Counted from the first letter of the stretch, positions 21,890 through 33,690 are shown. The stretch: DNA of 64,000 bases from Auanema rhodensis (GCA_964057225.1 OZ059894.1:11790131-11854130); one strand, 5' to 3'. Made by a program: numbers and translations. The notes: a model not told the origin generated them from the letters alone.

Positions 21890-24800
21890 TCAATGGATAA
21901 TTTCTTCTTCATACTGCCTTACACCAGAAACATGTTCCACGTAGATATTCCTGGCCCACTTGATGGTATCGGCGACGACGAGCTTCTCCATTAGCCGGTT
22001 GTAGTGGCTGCTGATCTTGAGTGATCGGAGGGCTTGTACGTTGAGCGGGTCCATAGTTCCAAGCATTCCTACGACATACGCTTCTACACTAGTCTTATAA
22101 CCAAGACATTGGTATTGGCTGGCTATGTCAGCATATTTCCTCTCCTTTATCATACGCGCGGCTATCATGGCTTGTCGGCGGTTTTCATAGCTCACTGTAA
22201 CATCAACGATACTACAGTGTTTTGCGTCATGATCGACCACTACTATGTCAGGTCGGAGTGTACTATTAATGCCAGGAAGAGGCTGGTTAGTGTAAACTTC
22301 TCCGTTTTTAGGCTCTGGCAGGGCTTTGATAAGACGGTCCACGATGTTGTTGTGGCGGAGTTGGATTGCTCTCGTGTGAAAGTGGCAGTGTCCAAGAACA
22401 TGTGCAGCAGTTTCGTTGGGGTAACTACACCTGCGGCACTGTTTGTTTCCTTCTCCGTGTCTTCTACAGCCATTGAGCTGGAGAGTATTAAGTCGAGCCT
22501 TGTGGATGAATCGCCAATCAGCAAACCGTATGAAATCTCCCTTCGCCATAAAGTGATTGGACGCTTTGTTGAGCATTGTGACATCAAAGACTTTCCCTTG
22601 ATCCGGTTTTTGAAGAAGGATCCGAAGGTCTTTCAGCCATAATGCACGTCGCAGGCTTCTGTGGCATAGTGAAGGTGTTAACAGTTGGTTGTTTAGATTG
22701 AGTTCTAAACCACTTTCGAGGCATGTCCAGTTAGCGTTGATGAGTTTCTTGAGTTGACGCATCGCTACTCTTACTCTAGTCCAGATGGAGGAAACATCAG
22801 ATGTTTCGGTGTCGAAAATGCCATCAACGGAACCGTTGTAATATGCAGCTGTCTCATCGTTACTGGCTTGACGTTTAATCCTTTTTGATGCTACTTTTAT
22901 TGAGTCTTGATGCGCAATATCAGCTACTACAAGATCAGATGACTTCAAAAGTTGGTAGGCATGAGTGACTTCACAGACGTCTGACAGGTGTTGGAGTCGA
23001 GAGAGACCAAGTCCGCCGTAGTTGGTTGGCAGGTAGATTGGTTCAGCACTGGCGTTTGGAGGATAGTGCATCCATCTACGGGCACAGCGTTTGAGTTCTT
23101 TGTCAAAGGCGACTAGTTTACTCTTTGGGACGTGGCCATTCGTCATATGAAAATTAAGGCAGGGCATCAGGAAGGTGCGTACTGCGTCAGCTTTCTGCCA
23201 TTCAGCCAGTAAGGATTTGTCAATTTTTTCCAAGTGTTGACTCATGATATTCACTGTTGGAACCGCAGACTTATGTAAATGCATTCCAGTAGGGATTCCC
23301 AGGTGGGAGTAGCTGTCAAATTTGCTGAGAGCGGGTAGAAAGCAGCTCTGAAGCATGTATGAGGCTGTTGATATTTTCCCTTTGTCGATCGTCAAAGTGG
23401 CGCATTTCGCTGGTTTGAAGGTCAAGCCTGTGAAATTAGCCGCATTTGATGCTGCGTCCAACATTTTCTGTAGATCTTCTGATGATGAGGAGACCAGGGC
23501 AAGGTCATCGGCGTACGCTAGCACAGCGATGTTGTGATTGTGTAGCTTATAGCCTGTAGAGGTTTCCAAGATGGTTTTAATTAGAGGTTCAATGGCAAGG
23601 TTGAACAGGATCGGAGATAGTGGGGATCCTTGTAACACACCTGCGTGAACTGGAATGGTCGAAGTGAGTCCGGAGCCTGTCTGGATTCTTGTAGAGGCAT
23701 CTGTGTATAGAGCTCGTACTCGGGATATTGAGGCTTCAGCCATTCCTGACCATCTTAGAACGTCTAGCAGAGTTTCGTGTGGCAGCGATCCAAAAGCGTT
23801 TGCGAGATCAAGCCAAGCAATTGCAATTTTCTCACGTTTACGTTTAGCGTCTGCAATGGTACTTTGCAACAAAAAGTTGTGTTCCATGCATCCAGCTTTG
23901 GCCACAAAGCCCTTTTGGGAGGGAGAAAGTCTTTTTTCTGCTCTTGCCCATGTTAGCAGTCGATGCGTAAGACAAGCTGAGTACGTCTTACCAATTGTGC
24001 ACGAAAGTGCTATTGGTCGCCAGTTGTTAATGTCAGCTTTATCACCTTTCTTATGGATGAGGACGGTGGTCGACTCTTTCCAGGAAAAAGGGATGTGTCC
24101 TAGCTTGTGTACGGTGTTAAATATCGCTGCTAATATGTGACCTCCTTGGTCAAATTTCTTCCAGTGCGAGTATCGAAGTCCATCAGCTCCTGGAGCCGTA
24201 TCGCTGCAACGTCGTATGCGTTCCCAGACTTCCAAAGGGGTGAAAACACCTTCTAATGGGTCGGTACTAGTTGGCAAATCCGGTCTGGTGACTGTGATGG
24301 GGAGGGCTGGGCCTTGACTGCTGTGAACAGAAAGGAAGTGTTTTTCAACATCTGCAGATGGTATGGTGCAGGTTTCACTTTGTTCTCCGAGCAGTTGTCG
24401 AAAGGCTTTCTTCTTGTTGGCCCTCCAAAGCTTCTGGATCTTCATCGCCTGGGTTTTTTGGTCTTCCTCAGGTTGTGTGTGTGGTCGGCGCCTTTGTCGG
24501 AAGTTGGGAACTTTGATCATAATGTCAAGAGACTTTCTGATTGTGTCTATCAACTCTTCCAGGACCTGCTCGAGCTCACTTTTGCACACTACCTTTTTAA
24601 TTCTATCCACCCAAATATTTTCAGAGTTTCTATTCGGATCAGGGTCGGCAAAAGATGGTTCTGTACTCGGAACCCTGATCTCGTTGAATATTTCACTCTC
24701 TCGCGGAAGGGGGGAAACTTCGGCCTCTGGGGACAAGTCCAGAATTGGGGCCTCAAACAAGCGTACCGTTGATGGAGATCCTTGTTCCTGTCCACTGGAT

Positions 24801-25168
24801 GATGTTTCCTCCATTGTACGCTCCTCCACGGGCGGGGTGGTCGTCCTTGTGCCTGGTGGGCGGGTGTTCCTGATCCTCCGCAATATAGGGCGGGAACTGG
24901 GCTCTCTCGGAGATAGAGGTGAGATCACCACAGTTTCCTCTATGATGCGGAGGCATCCTTCAGCTTTTTTCTGATGGCTTTTAACGGCCTTCAGATTGCT
25001 GGTGAGGCCACAGGCACGGCACTCAAATTCTACTCCGACCTCATGTTCTCTCCGAAGATGGCGGACGAGACCATTGTGGTCTGAGTAGGATCGCGGAATA
25101 GGAGCGCAGATTGAACAAGAAAAAGGGCTCTGAAGAGGCACCTTTAGCTTGTAAAGCCCTTGCTCCAT
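21890..25168 (-). CDS. Retrotransposon polyprotein: zinc fingers, reverse transcriptase, restriction-like endonuclease (copy C)
   Basis: 1092 residues with the same domain order as the copy A protein. Zinc-finger ligands C18/C21/H37/H42 and C50/C53/H65/C72, YADD at 552-555, CCHC at 911-928 and RPD(X14)D at 972-989 are all present. About 18 substitutions separate it from A, clustered in the linker at 167-213 (for example S167P, F172S, T185I) plus scattered sites (M433L, V476M, S609C, S610F). None hits a catalytic or metal-binding residue. The ATG lies 52 bases from the U2 junction, and an in-frame TAA just inside the element bounds the frame, so translation of a read-through transcript would have to begin at this ATG or by internal entry. 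Confidence 0.94.
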   Translation of the reverse strand: MEQGLYKLKVPLQSPFSCSICAPIPRSYSDHNGLVRHLRREHEVGVEFECRACGLTSNLKAVKSHQKKAEGCLRIIEETVVISPLSPREPSSRPILRRIRNTRPPGTRTTTPPVEERTMEETSSSGQEQGSPSTVRLFEAPILDLSPEAEVSPLPRESEIFNEIRVPSTEPSFADPDPNRNSENIWVDRIKKVVCKSELEQVLEELIDTIRKSLDIMIKVPNFRQRRRPHTQPEEDQKTQAMKIQKLWRANKKKAFRQLLGEQSETCTIPSADVEKHFLSVHSSQGPALPITVTRPDLPTSTDPLEGVFTPLEVWERIRRCSDTAPGADGLRYSHWKKFDQGGHILAAIFNTVHKLGHIPFSWKESTTVLIHKKGDKADINNWRPIALSCTIGKTYSACLTHRLLTWARAEKRLSPSQKGFVAKAGCMEHNFLLQSTIADAKRKREKIAIAWLDLANAFGSLPHETLLDVLRWSGMAEASISRVRALYTDASTRIQTGSGLTSTIPVHAGVLQGSPLSPILFNLAIEPLIKTILETSTGYKLHNHNIAVLAYADDLALVSSSSEDLQKMLDAASNAANFTGLTFKPAKCATLTIDKGKISTASYMLQSCFLPALSKFDSYSHLGIPTGMHLHKSAVPTVNIMSQHLEKIDKSLLAEWQKADAVRTFLMPCLNFHMTNGHVPKSKLVAFDKELKRCARRWMHYPPNASAEPIYLPTNYGGLGLSRLQHLSDVCEVTHAYQLLKSSDLVVADIAHQDSIKVASKRIKRQASNDETAAYYNGSVDGIFDTETSDVSSIWTRVRVAMRQLKKLINANWTCLESGLELNLNNQLLTPSLCHRSLRRALWLKDLRILLQKPDQGKVFDVTMLNKASNHFMAKGDFIRFADWRFIHKARLNTLQLNGCRRHGEGNKQCRRCSYPNETAAHVLGHCHFHTRAIQLRHNNIVDRLIKALPEPKNGEVYTNQPLPGINSTLRPDIVVVDHDAKHCSIVDVTVSYENRRQAMIAARMIKERKYADIASQYQCLGYKTSVEAYVVGMLGTMDPLNVQALRSLKISSHYNRLMEKLVVADTIKWARNIYVEHVSGVRQYEEEIIH

Positions 25169-25220
25169 CTCTAGCAGATCTAAAGACTTACGTAGTACAG
25201 TTGCAATATCGATTTAGCCA

Positions 25221-25279
25221 TTAACCTTATTGTGAACCAATGGAACACATATCGAAGGTTAATTCGATAAGAACGATTA
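25221..25279. repeat. Target-site duplication, right copy, element C (59 bp)
   Basis: U2 nt 96 to 38; repeats 21435-21493. Confidence 0.92.
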
Positions 25280-25316
25280 CTACACTTTGATCTTAGCCAA
25301 AAGGCCGAGAAGCGAT
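25221..25316 (-). pseudogene. U2: U2 snRNA 5' part, unit 7 (nt 1-96), split by element C
   Basis: Keeps the U2 start, GTAGTA and the intact upstream promoter region, and ends three bases before the Sm site. It probably serves as the leader of a U2-element fusion transcript. Confidence 0.93.
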
Positions 25317-25758
25317 ACAGCATAGCCATGAGTATCAAAGACATCAAGCAAATGTATCGTACTTGTTACGAGTGCACTCTCTCATTTGAATATAAAAGTG
25401 TGGTTTGACAATCTTGACTGTACAGGTCATAAATGGCTCATATAAACTGTGGATTTACTCAACTTTTGGACTTATTTTTTTCTTATTCGAAGCGCTGCAC
25501 TTTTTTCTATTCTTTTTATTCAAATACTTGTATATAGTTTTATATGTACGGTTGCAAAGTTTCCGAATATTTTATATATTTTTATACAATAATTAGGAGA
25601 AGGTTAATACAATGAAATCTCCCAACTTTACAGTGTTTGTATTGCTTACAGTATCTAGAACAACCACTCTTGTAATATTAGAGCACATATCAATCAACAA
25701 CTTTTTCTAGTTATCAAAGCTTTTTTATTTCTTCAAGATATTTCAAATAAAATATAAA

Positions 25759-25877
25759 AGCTTACGACACCCGGGATTCCCAAGCCGTCTCCGATCCAAG
25801 TACTAACCGGGCCCAACGTTGCTTGACTTGCCAGATCGGACGGGATGGCGTACTTTCAACGTGGTATGGTCGTAAGC
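25759..25877 (-). rRNA. 5S rRNA, unit 7 copy a
   Basis: Intact 119-base copy. Confidence 0.97.
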
Positions 25878-26118
25878 AATGTTATATTCTTCATTATCAG
25901 TTATATCACTCTAAATCTTGTTGTTAATAGTTAGGACCACAAAGAAAACAACAGGAACAGTAACAAATGAAATGCCCAAACTTTACAGTGTTCGAGTTAT
26001 TTACAGTATCTAAGACTACCTCTGTCGTGTTATTAGAGCAAACATTCGATTAACAACAACTTTTTTTTAGTTATCAAAGCTTTTTTATTTCTTCAAAAAA
26101 TTTCAAATAAAATATAAA

Positions 26119-26237
26119 AGCTTACGACACCCGGGATTCCCAAGCCGTCTCCGATCCAAGTACTAACCGGGCCCAACGTTGCTTGACTTGCCAGATCGGA
26201 CGGGATGGCGTACTTTCAACGTGGTATGGTCGTAAGC
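26119..26237 (-). rRNA. 5S rRNA, unit 7 copy b
   Basis: Intact 119-base copy. Confidence 0.97.
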
Positions 26238-26379
26238 AATGTCATATTCTTCATTATCAGTTATATCACTCTAAATCTTGTTGTTAATAGATACGACCAC
26301 AAAGAAAACAACAGGAACAGTAACAATAACAAAAAAAATTTTTTTTTCACCTATGTGTCTAAAGGTTAGCCATGTATCC

Positions 26380-26382
<3 letters not shown>

Positions 26383-26435
<53 letters not shown>
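26383..26435. repeat. (TA)n microsatellite, unit 7, 53 bp
   Basis: Uninterrupted TA run. Confidence 0.98.
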
Positions 26436-26437
<2 letters not shown>

Positions 26438-27617
26438 ACAGTAAAAAGTCCAATCAAGAGAGAAATTTTTTCAACACATAGTTGTTTTTTTTTTAAATAT
26501 CATTGTTTTTCCTCATAACTCGGTTTAAACTCGTTCTAACCCGTTGAAATACGTCTAGAAAGTCTTTATAACATGCATATGTATGATAGAACTTCATATT
26601 TATTGTAATAGAAAATTTTATTTTCAGACGTCTTGGTTAACAATGATATGTTTTACCCCCTTATAATTTTTATCATAATGTTCCTTATACGGAACGCTCA
26701 ATGAAACTTGCTTCCAGAAAAATTTCTTTCTATTTTTTCTTCATATGTACGTAGATACTATAGAGAACTATGATAGAAAACTTTAACATTCACGAAATCA
26801 TCATTTCTCATTACGCTACGGAGGTTTAAAAAGCTGTGTTTTACCTTATAATAGACCGGAAAACCCTTGTGTTAAAACTGGACCGTTTTTACACATATAA
26901 AAATGTCCCGTATTCGGGACCCTAATGTAACTTTTGATTCCCTATATTTTTTTTCATGAAATTTACAATCTACTGTAGAAAGAAGAATTATTTTTATAAA
27001 AACTGTAAATTTTTGAAAAATGAAAACAAAACGAAAACAAAAACAACTTTTTTTTGAACATTTTCTCACACAAGGGTCCCCCCTTACCTACTTTTTTTCT
27101 CATTACTCGTTTCAACCTCATCCGATCACTCTGCAAACATGTTTAATCGTTCTAACTTGTTGAAATACGTCTTAAAAGTCTAAACAACATGCATATGCAT
27201 AATAGAAACCACCCGAATAGGCCCCCACGCACTAAACGAGATATATACATTACCAGTATAGTAATAGAACACATATTGAAGATTAATTCGATAAGAACAA
27301 TTTATTGACGTAGAGAATGTTTGTTCCGAAAAACTACAATATTAAACTATAAAAGTAACAAAAGCGTAGAGGCAGCAAAGACATGAATAAACATAAATGT
27401 AAATACAGAATTACCAGGTAGTACATAAGTATGACAAAAAATTATAAGAAAGCCATGAAAATAGAAGGTTTGTGAACAAATGAGAGGTACATCTTTGATC
27501 GTATAGTCATTTCTAAACCGTTCGTATGCTGCAGCATCGTCATAAGCGTCACTCAAGTTGAATTTCCATGTGTACTACACGATTTTCATTCTTATTGTTA
27601 CATTCTTTCCCTGAGGG

Positions 27618-27803
27618 AATGGGCCGTTCCCGCCAGCAGTGCAAGAGCGGGTCGACCCGTGAGGTGGAGCTAGCAAGCCAGCATCTACCTCAAGTCTCAA
27701 AAATCGGTTAACCTTATTGTGAACCAATGGAACACATATCGAAGGTTAATTCGATAAGAACGATTACTACACTTTGATCTTAGCCAAAAGGCCGAGAAGC
27801 GAT
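27618..27803 (-). ncRNA. U2: U2 snRNA, unit 8
   Basis: Intact 186-base copy. Confidence 0.96.
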
Positions 27804-28245
27804 ACAGCATAGCCATGAGTATCAAAGACATCAAGCAAATGTATCGTACTTGTTACGAGTGCACTCTCTCATTTGAATATAAAAGTGTGGTTTGACAATC
27901 TTGACTGTACAGGTCATAAATGGCTCATATAAACTGTGGATTTACTCAACTTTTGGACTTATTTTTTTCTTATTCGAAGCGCTGCACTTTTTTCTATTCT
28001 TTTTATTCAAATACTTGTATATAGTTTTATATGTACGGTTGCAAAGTTTCCGAATATTTTATATATTTTTATACAATAATTAGGAGAAGGTTAATACAAT
28101 GAAATCTCCCAACTTTACAGTGTTTGTATTGCTTACAGTATCTAGAACAACCACTCTTGTAATATTAGAGCACATATCAATCAACAACTTTTTCTAGTTA
28201 TCAAAGCTTTTTTATTTCTTCAAGATATTTCAAATAAAATATAAA

Positions 28246-28364
28246 AGCTTACGACACCCGGGATTCCCAAGCCGTCTCCGATCCAAGTACTAACCGGGCC
28301 CAACGTTGCTTGACTTGCCAGATCGGACGGGATGGCGTACTTTCAACGTGGTATGGTCGTAAGC
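28246..28364 (-). rRNA. 5S rRNA, unit 8 copy a
   Basis: Intact 119-base copy. Confidence 0.97.
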
Positions 28365-28605
28365 AATGTTATATTCTTCATTATCAGTTATATCACTCTA
28401 AATCTTGTTGTTAATAGTTAGGACCACAAAGAAAACAACAGGAACAGTAACAAATGAAATGCCCAAACTTTACAGTGTTCGAGTTATTTACAGTATCTAA
28501 GACTACCTCTGTCGTGTTATTAGAGCAAACATTCGATTAACAACAACTTTTTTTTAGTTATCAAAGCTTTTTTATTTCTTCAAAAAATTTCAAATAAAAT
28601 ATAAA

Positions 28606-28724
28606 AGCTTACGACACCCGGGATTCCCAAGCCGTCTCCGATCCAAGTACTAACCGGGCCCAACGTTGCTTGACTTGCCAGATCGGACGGGATGGCGTAC
28701 TTTCAACGTGGTATGGTCGTAAGC
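28606..28724 (-). rRNA. 5S rRNA, unit 8 copy b
   Basis: Intact 119-base copy. Confidence 0.97.
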
Positions 28725-28866
28725 AATGTCATATTCTTCATTATCAGTTATATCACTCTAAATCTTGTTGTTAATAGATACGACCACAAAGAAAACAACA
28801 GGAACAGTAACAATAACAAAAAAAATTTTTTTTTCACCTATGTGTCTAAAGGTTAGCCATGTATCC

Positions 28867-28869
<3 letters not shown>

Positions 28870-28918
<49 letters not shown>
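28870..28918. repeat. (TA)n microsatellite, unit 8, 49 bp
   Basis: Unit 8 and unit 9 share this length and a private spacer C-to-T change (29274 and 31757). Confidence 0.98.
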
Positions 28919-28920
<2 letters not shown>

Positions 28921-30100
28921 ACAGTAAAAAGTCCAATCAAGAGAGAAATTTTTTCAACACATAGTTGTTTTTTTTTTAAATATCATTGTTTTTCCTCATA
29001 ACTCGGTTTAAACTCGTTCTAACCCGTTGAAATACGTCTAGAAAGTCTTTATAACATGCATATGTATGATAGAACTTCATATTTATTGTAATAGAAAATT
29101 TTATTTTCAGACGTCTTGGTTAACAATGATATGTTTTACCCCCTTATAATTTTTATCATAATGTTCCTTATACGGAACGCTCAATGAAACTTGCTTCCAG
29201 AAAAATTTCTTTCTATTTTTTCTTCATATGTACGTAGATACTATAGAGAACTATGATAGAAAACTTTAACATTTACGAAATCATCATTTCTCATTACGCT
29301 ACGGAGGTTTAAAAAGCTGTGTTTTACCTTATAATAGACCGGAAAACCCTTGTGTTAAAACTGGACCGTTTTTACACATATAAAAATGTCCCGTATTCGG
29401 GACCCTAATGTAACTTTTGATTCCCTATATTTTTTTTCATGAAATTTACAATCTACTGTAGAAAGAAGAATTATTTTTATAAAAACTGTAAATTTTTGAA
29501 AAATGAAAACAAAACGAAAACAAAAACAACTTTTTTTTGAACATTTTCTCACACAAGGGTCCCCCCTTACCTACTTTTTTTCTCATTACTCGTTTCAACC
29601 TCATCCGATCACTCTGCAAACATGTTTAATCGTTCTAACTTGTTGAAATACGTCTTAAAAGTCTAAACAACATGCATATGCATAATAGAAACCACCCGAA
29701 TAGGCCCCCACGCACTAAACGAGATATATACATTACCAGTATAGTAATAGAACACATATTGAAGATTAATTCGATAAGAACAATTTATTGACGTAGAGAA
29801 TGTTTGTTCCGAAAAACTACAATATTAAACTATAAAAGTAACAAAAGCGTAGAGGCAGCAAAGACATGAATAAACATAAATGTAAATACAGAATTACCAG
29901 GTAGTACATAAGTATGACAAAAAATTATAAGAAAGCCATGAAAATAGAAGGTTTGTGAACAAATGAGAGGTACATCTTTGATCGTATAGTCATTTCTAAA
30001 CCGTTCGTATGCTGCAGCATCGTCATAAGCGTCACTCAAGTTGAATTTCCATGTGTACTACACGATTTTCATTCTTATTGTTACATTCTTTCCCTGAGGG

Positions 30101-30286
30101 AATGGGCCGTTCCCGCCAGCAGTGCAAGAGCGGGTCGACCCGTGAGGTGGAGCTAGCAAGCCAGCATCTACCTCAAGTCTCAAAAATCGGTTAACCTTAT
30201 TGTGAACCAATGGAACACATATCGAAGGTTAATTCGATAAGAACGATTACTACACTTTGATCTTAGCCAAAAGGCCGAGAAGCGAT
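30101..30286 (-). ncRNA. U2: U2 snRNA, unit 9
   Basis: Intact 186-base copy. Confidence 0.96.
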
Positions 30287-30728
30287 ACAGCATAGCCATG
30301 AGTATCAAAGACATCAAGCAAATGTATCGTACTTGTTACGAGTGCACTCTCTCATTTGAATATAAAAGTGTGGTTTGACAATCTTGACTGTACAGGTCAT
30401 AAATGGCTCATATAAACTGTGGATTTACTCAACTTTTGGACTTATTTTTTTCTTATTCGAAGCGCTGCACTTTTTTCTATTCTTTTTATTCAAATACTTG
30501 TATATAGTTTTATATGTACGGTTGCAAAGTTTCCGAATATTTTATATATTTTTATACAATAATTAGGAGAAGGTTAATACAATGAAATCTCCCAACTTTA
30601 CAGTGTTTGTATTGCTTACAGTATCTAGAACAACCACTCTTGTAATATTAGAGCACATATCAATCAACAACTTTTTCTAGTTATCAAAGCTTTTTTATTT
30701 CTTCAAGATATTTCAAATAAAATATAAA

Positions 30729-30847
30729 AGCTTACGACACCCGGGATTCCCAAGCCGTCTCCGATCCAAGTACTAACCGGGCCCAACGTTGCTTGACTTG
30801 CCAGATCGGACGGGATGGCGTACTTTCAACGTGGTATGGTCGTAAGC
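30729..30847 (-). rRNA. 5S rRNA, unit 9 copy a
   Basis: Intact 119-base copy. Confidence 0.97.
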
Positions 30848-31088
30848 AATGTTATATTCTTCATTATCAGTTATATCACTCTAAATCTTGTTGTTAATAG
30901 TTAGGACCACAAAGAAAACAACAGGAACAGTAACAAATGAAATGCCCAAACTTTACAGTGTTCGAGTTATTTACAGTATCTAAGACTACCTCTGTCGTGT
31001 TATTAGAGCAAACATTCGATTAACAACAACTTTTTTTTAGTTATCAAAGCTTTTTTATTTCTTCAAAAAATTTCAAATAAAATATAAA

Positions 31089-31207
31089 AGCTTACGACAC
31101 CCGGGATTCCCAAGCCGTCTCCGATCCAAGTACTAACCGGGCCCAACGTTGCTTGACTTGCCAGATCGGACGGGATGGCGTACTTTCAACGTGGTATGGT
31201 CGTAAGC
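31089..31207 (-). rRNA. 5S rRNA, unit 9 copy b
   Basis: Intact 119-base copy. Confidence 0.97.
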
Positions 31208-31349
31208 AATGTCATATTCTTCATTATCAGTTATATCACTCTAAATCTTGTTGTTAATAGATACGACCACAAAGAAAACAACAGGAACAGTAACAATAAC
31301 AAAAAAAATTTTTTTTTCACCTATGTGTCTAAAGGTTAGCCATGTATCC

Positions 31350-31352
<3 letters not shown>

Positions 31353-31401
<49 letters not shown>
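31353..31401. repeat. (TA)n microsatellite, unit 9, 49 bp
   Basis: Same length as unit 8. Confidence 0.98.
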
Positions 31402-31403
<2 letters not shown>

Positions 31404-32583
31404 ACAGTAAAAAGTCCAATCAAGAGAGAAATTTTTTCAACACATAGTTGTTTTTTTTTTAAATATCATTGTTTTTCCTCATAACTCGGTTTAAACTCGT
31501 TCTAACCCGTTGAAATACGTCTAGAAAGTCTTTATAACATGCATATGTATGATAGAACTTCATATTTATTGTAATAGAAAATTTTATTTTCAGACGTCTT
31601 GGTTAACAATGATATGTTTTACCCCCTTATAATTTTTATCATAATGTTCCTTATACGGAACGCTCAATGAAACTTGCTTCCAGAAAAATTTCTTTCTATT
31701 TTTTCTTCATATGTACGTAGATACTATAGAGAACTATGATAGAAAACTTTAACATTTACGAAATCATCATTTCTCATTACGCTACGGAGGTTTAAAAAGC
31801 TGTGTTTTACCTTATAATAGACCGGAAAACCCTTGTGTTAAAACTGGACCGTTTTTACACATATAAAAATGTCCCGTATTCGGGACCCTAATGTAACTTT
31901 TGATTCCCTATATTTTTTTTCATGAAATTTACAATCTACTGTAGAAAGAAGAATTATTTTTATAAAAACTGTAAATTTTTGAAAAATGAAAACAAAACGA
32001 AAACAAAAACAACTTTTTTTTGAACATTTTCTCACACAAGGGTCCCCCCTTACCTACTTTTTTTCTCATTACTCGTTTCAACCTCATCCGATCACTCTGC
32101 AAACATGTTTAATCGTTCTAACTTGTTGAAATACGTCTTAAAAGTCTAAACAACATGCATATGCATAATAGAAACCACCCGAATAGGCCCCCACGCACTA
32201 AACGAGATATATACATTACCAGTATAGTAATAGAACACATATTGAAGATTAATTCGATAAGAACAATTTATTGACGTAGAGAATGTTTGTTCCGAAAAAC
32301 TACAATATTAAACTATAAAAGTAACAAAAGCGTAGAGGCAGCAAAGACATGAATAAACATAAATGTAAATACAGAATTACCAGGTAGTACATAAGTATGA
32401 CAAAAAATTATAAGAAAGCCATGAAAATAGAAGGTTTGTGAACAAATGAGAGGTACATCTTTGATCGTATAGTCATTTCTAAACCGTTCGTATGCTGCAG
32501 CATCGTCATAAGCGTCACTCAAGTTGAATTTCCATGTGTACTACACGATTTTCATTCTTATTGTTACATTCTTTCCCTGAGGG

Positions 32584-32769
32584 AATGGGCCGTTCCCGCC
32601 AGCAGTGCAAGAGCGGGTCGACCCGTGAGGTGGAGCTAGCAAGCCAGCATCTACCTCAAGTCTCAAAAATCGGTTAACCTTATTGTGAACCAATGGAACA
32701 CATATCGAAGGTTAATTCGATAAGAACGATTACTACACTTTGATCTTAGCCAAAAGGCCGAGAAGCGAT
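32584..32769 (-). ncRNA. U2: U2 snRNA, unit 10
   Basis: Intact 186-base copy. Confidence 0.96.
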
Positions 32770-33211
32770 ACAGCATAGCCATGAGTATCAAAGACATCAA
32801 GCAAATGTATCGTACTTGTTACGAGTGCACTCTCTCATTTGAATATAAAAGTGTGGTTTGACAATCTTGACTGTACAGGTCATAAATGGCTCATATAAAC
32901 TGTGGATTTACTCAACTTTTGGACTTATTTTTTTCTTATTCGAAGCGCTGCACTTTTTTCTATTCTTTTTATTCAAATACTTGTATATAGTTTTATATGT
33001 ACGGTTGCAAAGTTTCCGAATATTTTATATATTTTTATACAATAATTAGGAGAAGGTTAATACAATGAAATCTCCCAACTTTACAGTGTTTGTATTGCTT
33101 ACAGTATCTAGAACAACCACTCTTGTAATATTAGAGCACATATCAATCAACAACTTTTTCTAGTTATCAAAGCTTTTTTATTTCTTCAAGATATTTCAAA
33201 TAAAATATAAA

Positions 33212-33330
33212 AGCTTACGACACCCGGGATTCCCAAGCCGTCTCCGATCCAAGTACTAACCGGGCCCAACGTTGCTTGACTTGCCAGATCGGACGGGATG
33301 GCGTACTTTCAACGTGGTATGGTCGTAAGC
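33212..33330 (-). rRNA. 5S rRNA, unit 10 copy a
   Basis: Intact 119-base copy. Confidence 0.97.
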
Positions 33331-33571
33331 AATGTTATATTCTTCATTATCAGTTATATCACTCTAAATCTTGTTGTTAATAGTTAGGACCACAAAGAAA
33401 ACAACAGGAACAGTAACAAATGAAATGCCCAAACTTTACAGTGTTCGAGTTATTTACAGTATCTAAGACTACCTCTGTCGTGTTATTAGAGCAAACATTC
33501 GATTAACAACAACTTTTTTTTAGTTATCAAAGCTTTTTTATTTCTTCAAAAAATTTCAAATAAAATATAAA

Positions 33572-33690
33572 AGCTTACGACACCCGGGATTCCCAAGCCG
33601 TCTCCGATCCAAGTACTAACCGGGCCCAACGTTGCTTGACTTGCCAGATCGGACGGGATGGCGTACTTTCAACGTGGTATGGTCGTAAGC
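33572..33690 (-). rRNA. 5S rRNA, unit 10 copy b
   Basis: Intact 119-base copy. Confidence 0.97.

Larger units (their letters stand above)
21494..25220 (-). mobile_element. Utopia-like retrotransposon, copy C (complete, 3727 bp)
   Basis: This is the reference copy, with both junctions visible. From 5' to 3' (right to left) it has a 52-base leader (25169-25220), one ORF (21890-25168) and a 396-base AT-rich 3' UTR (21494-21889). The 3' UTR has small palindromes (GACTCAAGAGTC near 21642; TGCC/GGCA arms near 21760) that could help the protein recognise its RNA. It has no LTRs, no poly(A) and no promoter of its own that is evident. It is flanked by a 59-bp duplication of U2 nt 38-96. The intact ORF and clean junctions suggest recent insertion. 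Utopia is the best fit because it is an RLE-type, U2-targeted lineage; a different NeSL/R2-like family that chose U2 independently cannot be excluded without a reverse-transcriptase tree. Confidence 0.95.

Noticed and set aside
21494-25220. Classification as Keno (Tx1-clade, U2-targeting)
   Set aside because: Keno-type elements use an APE endonuclease upstream of RT. This protein has N-terminal zinc fingers and a C-terminal RPD(X14)D endonuclease instead.
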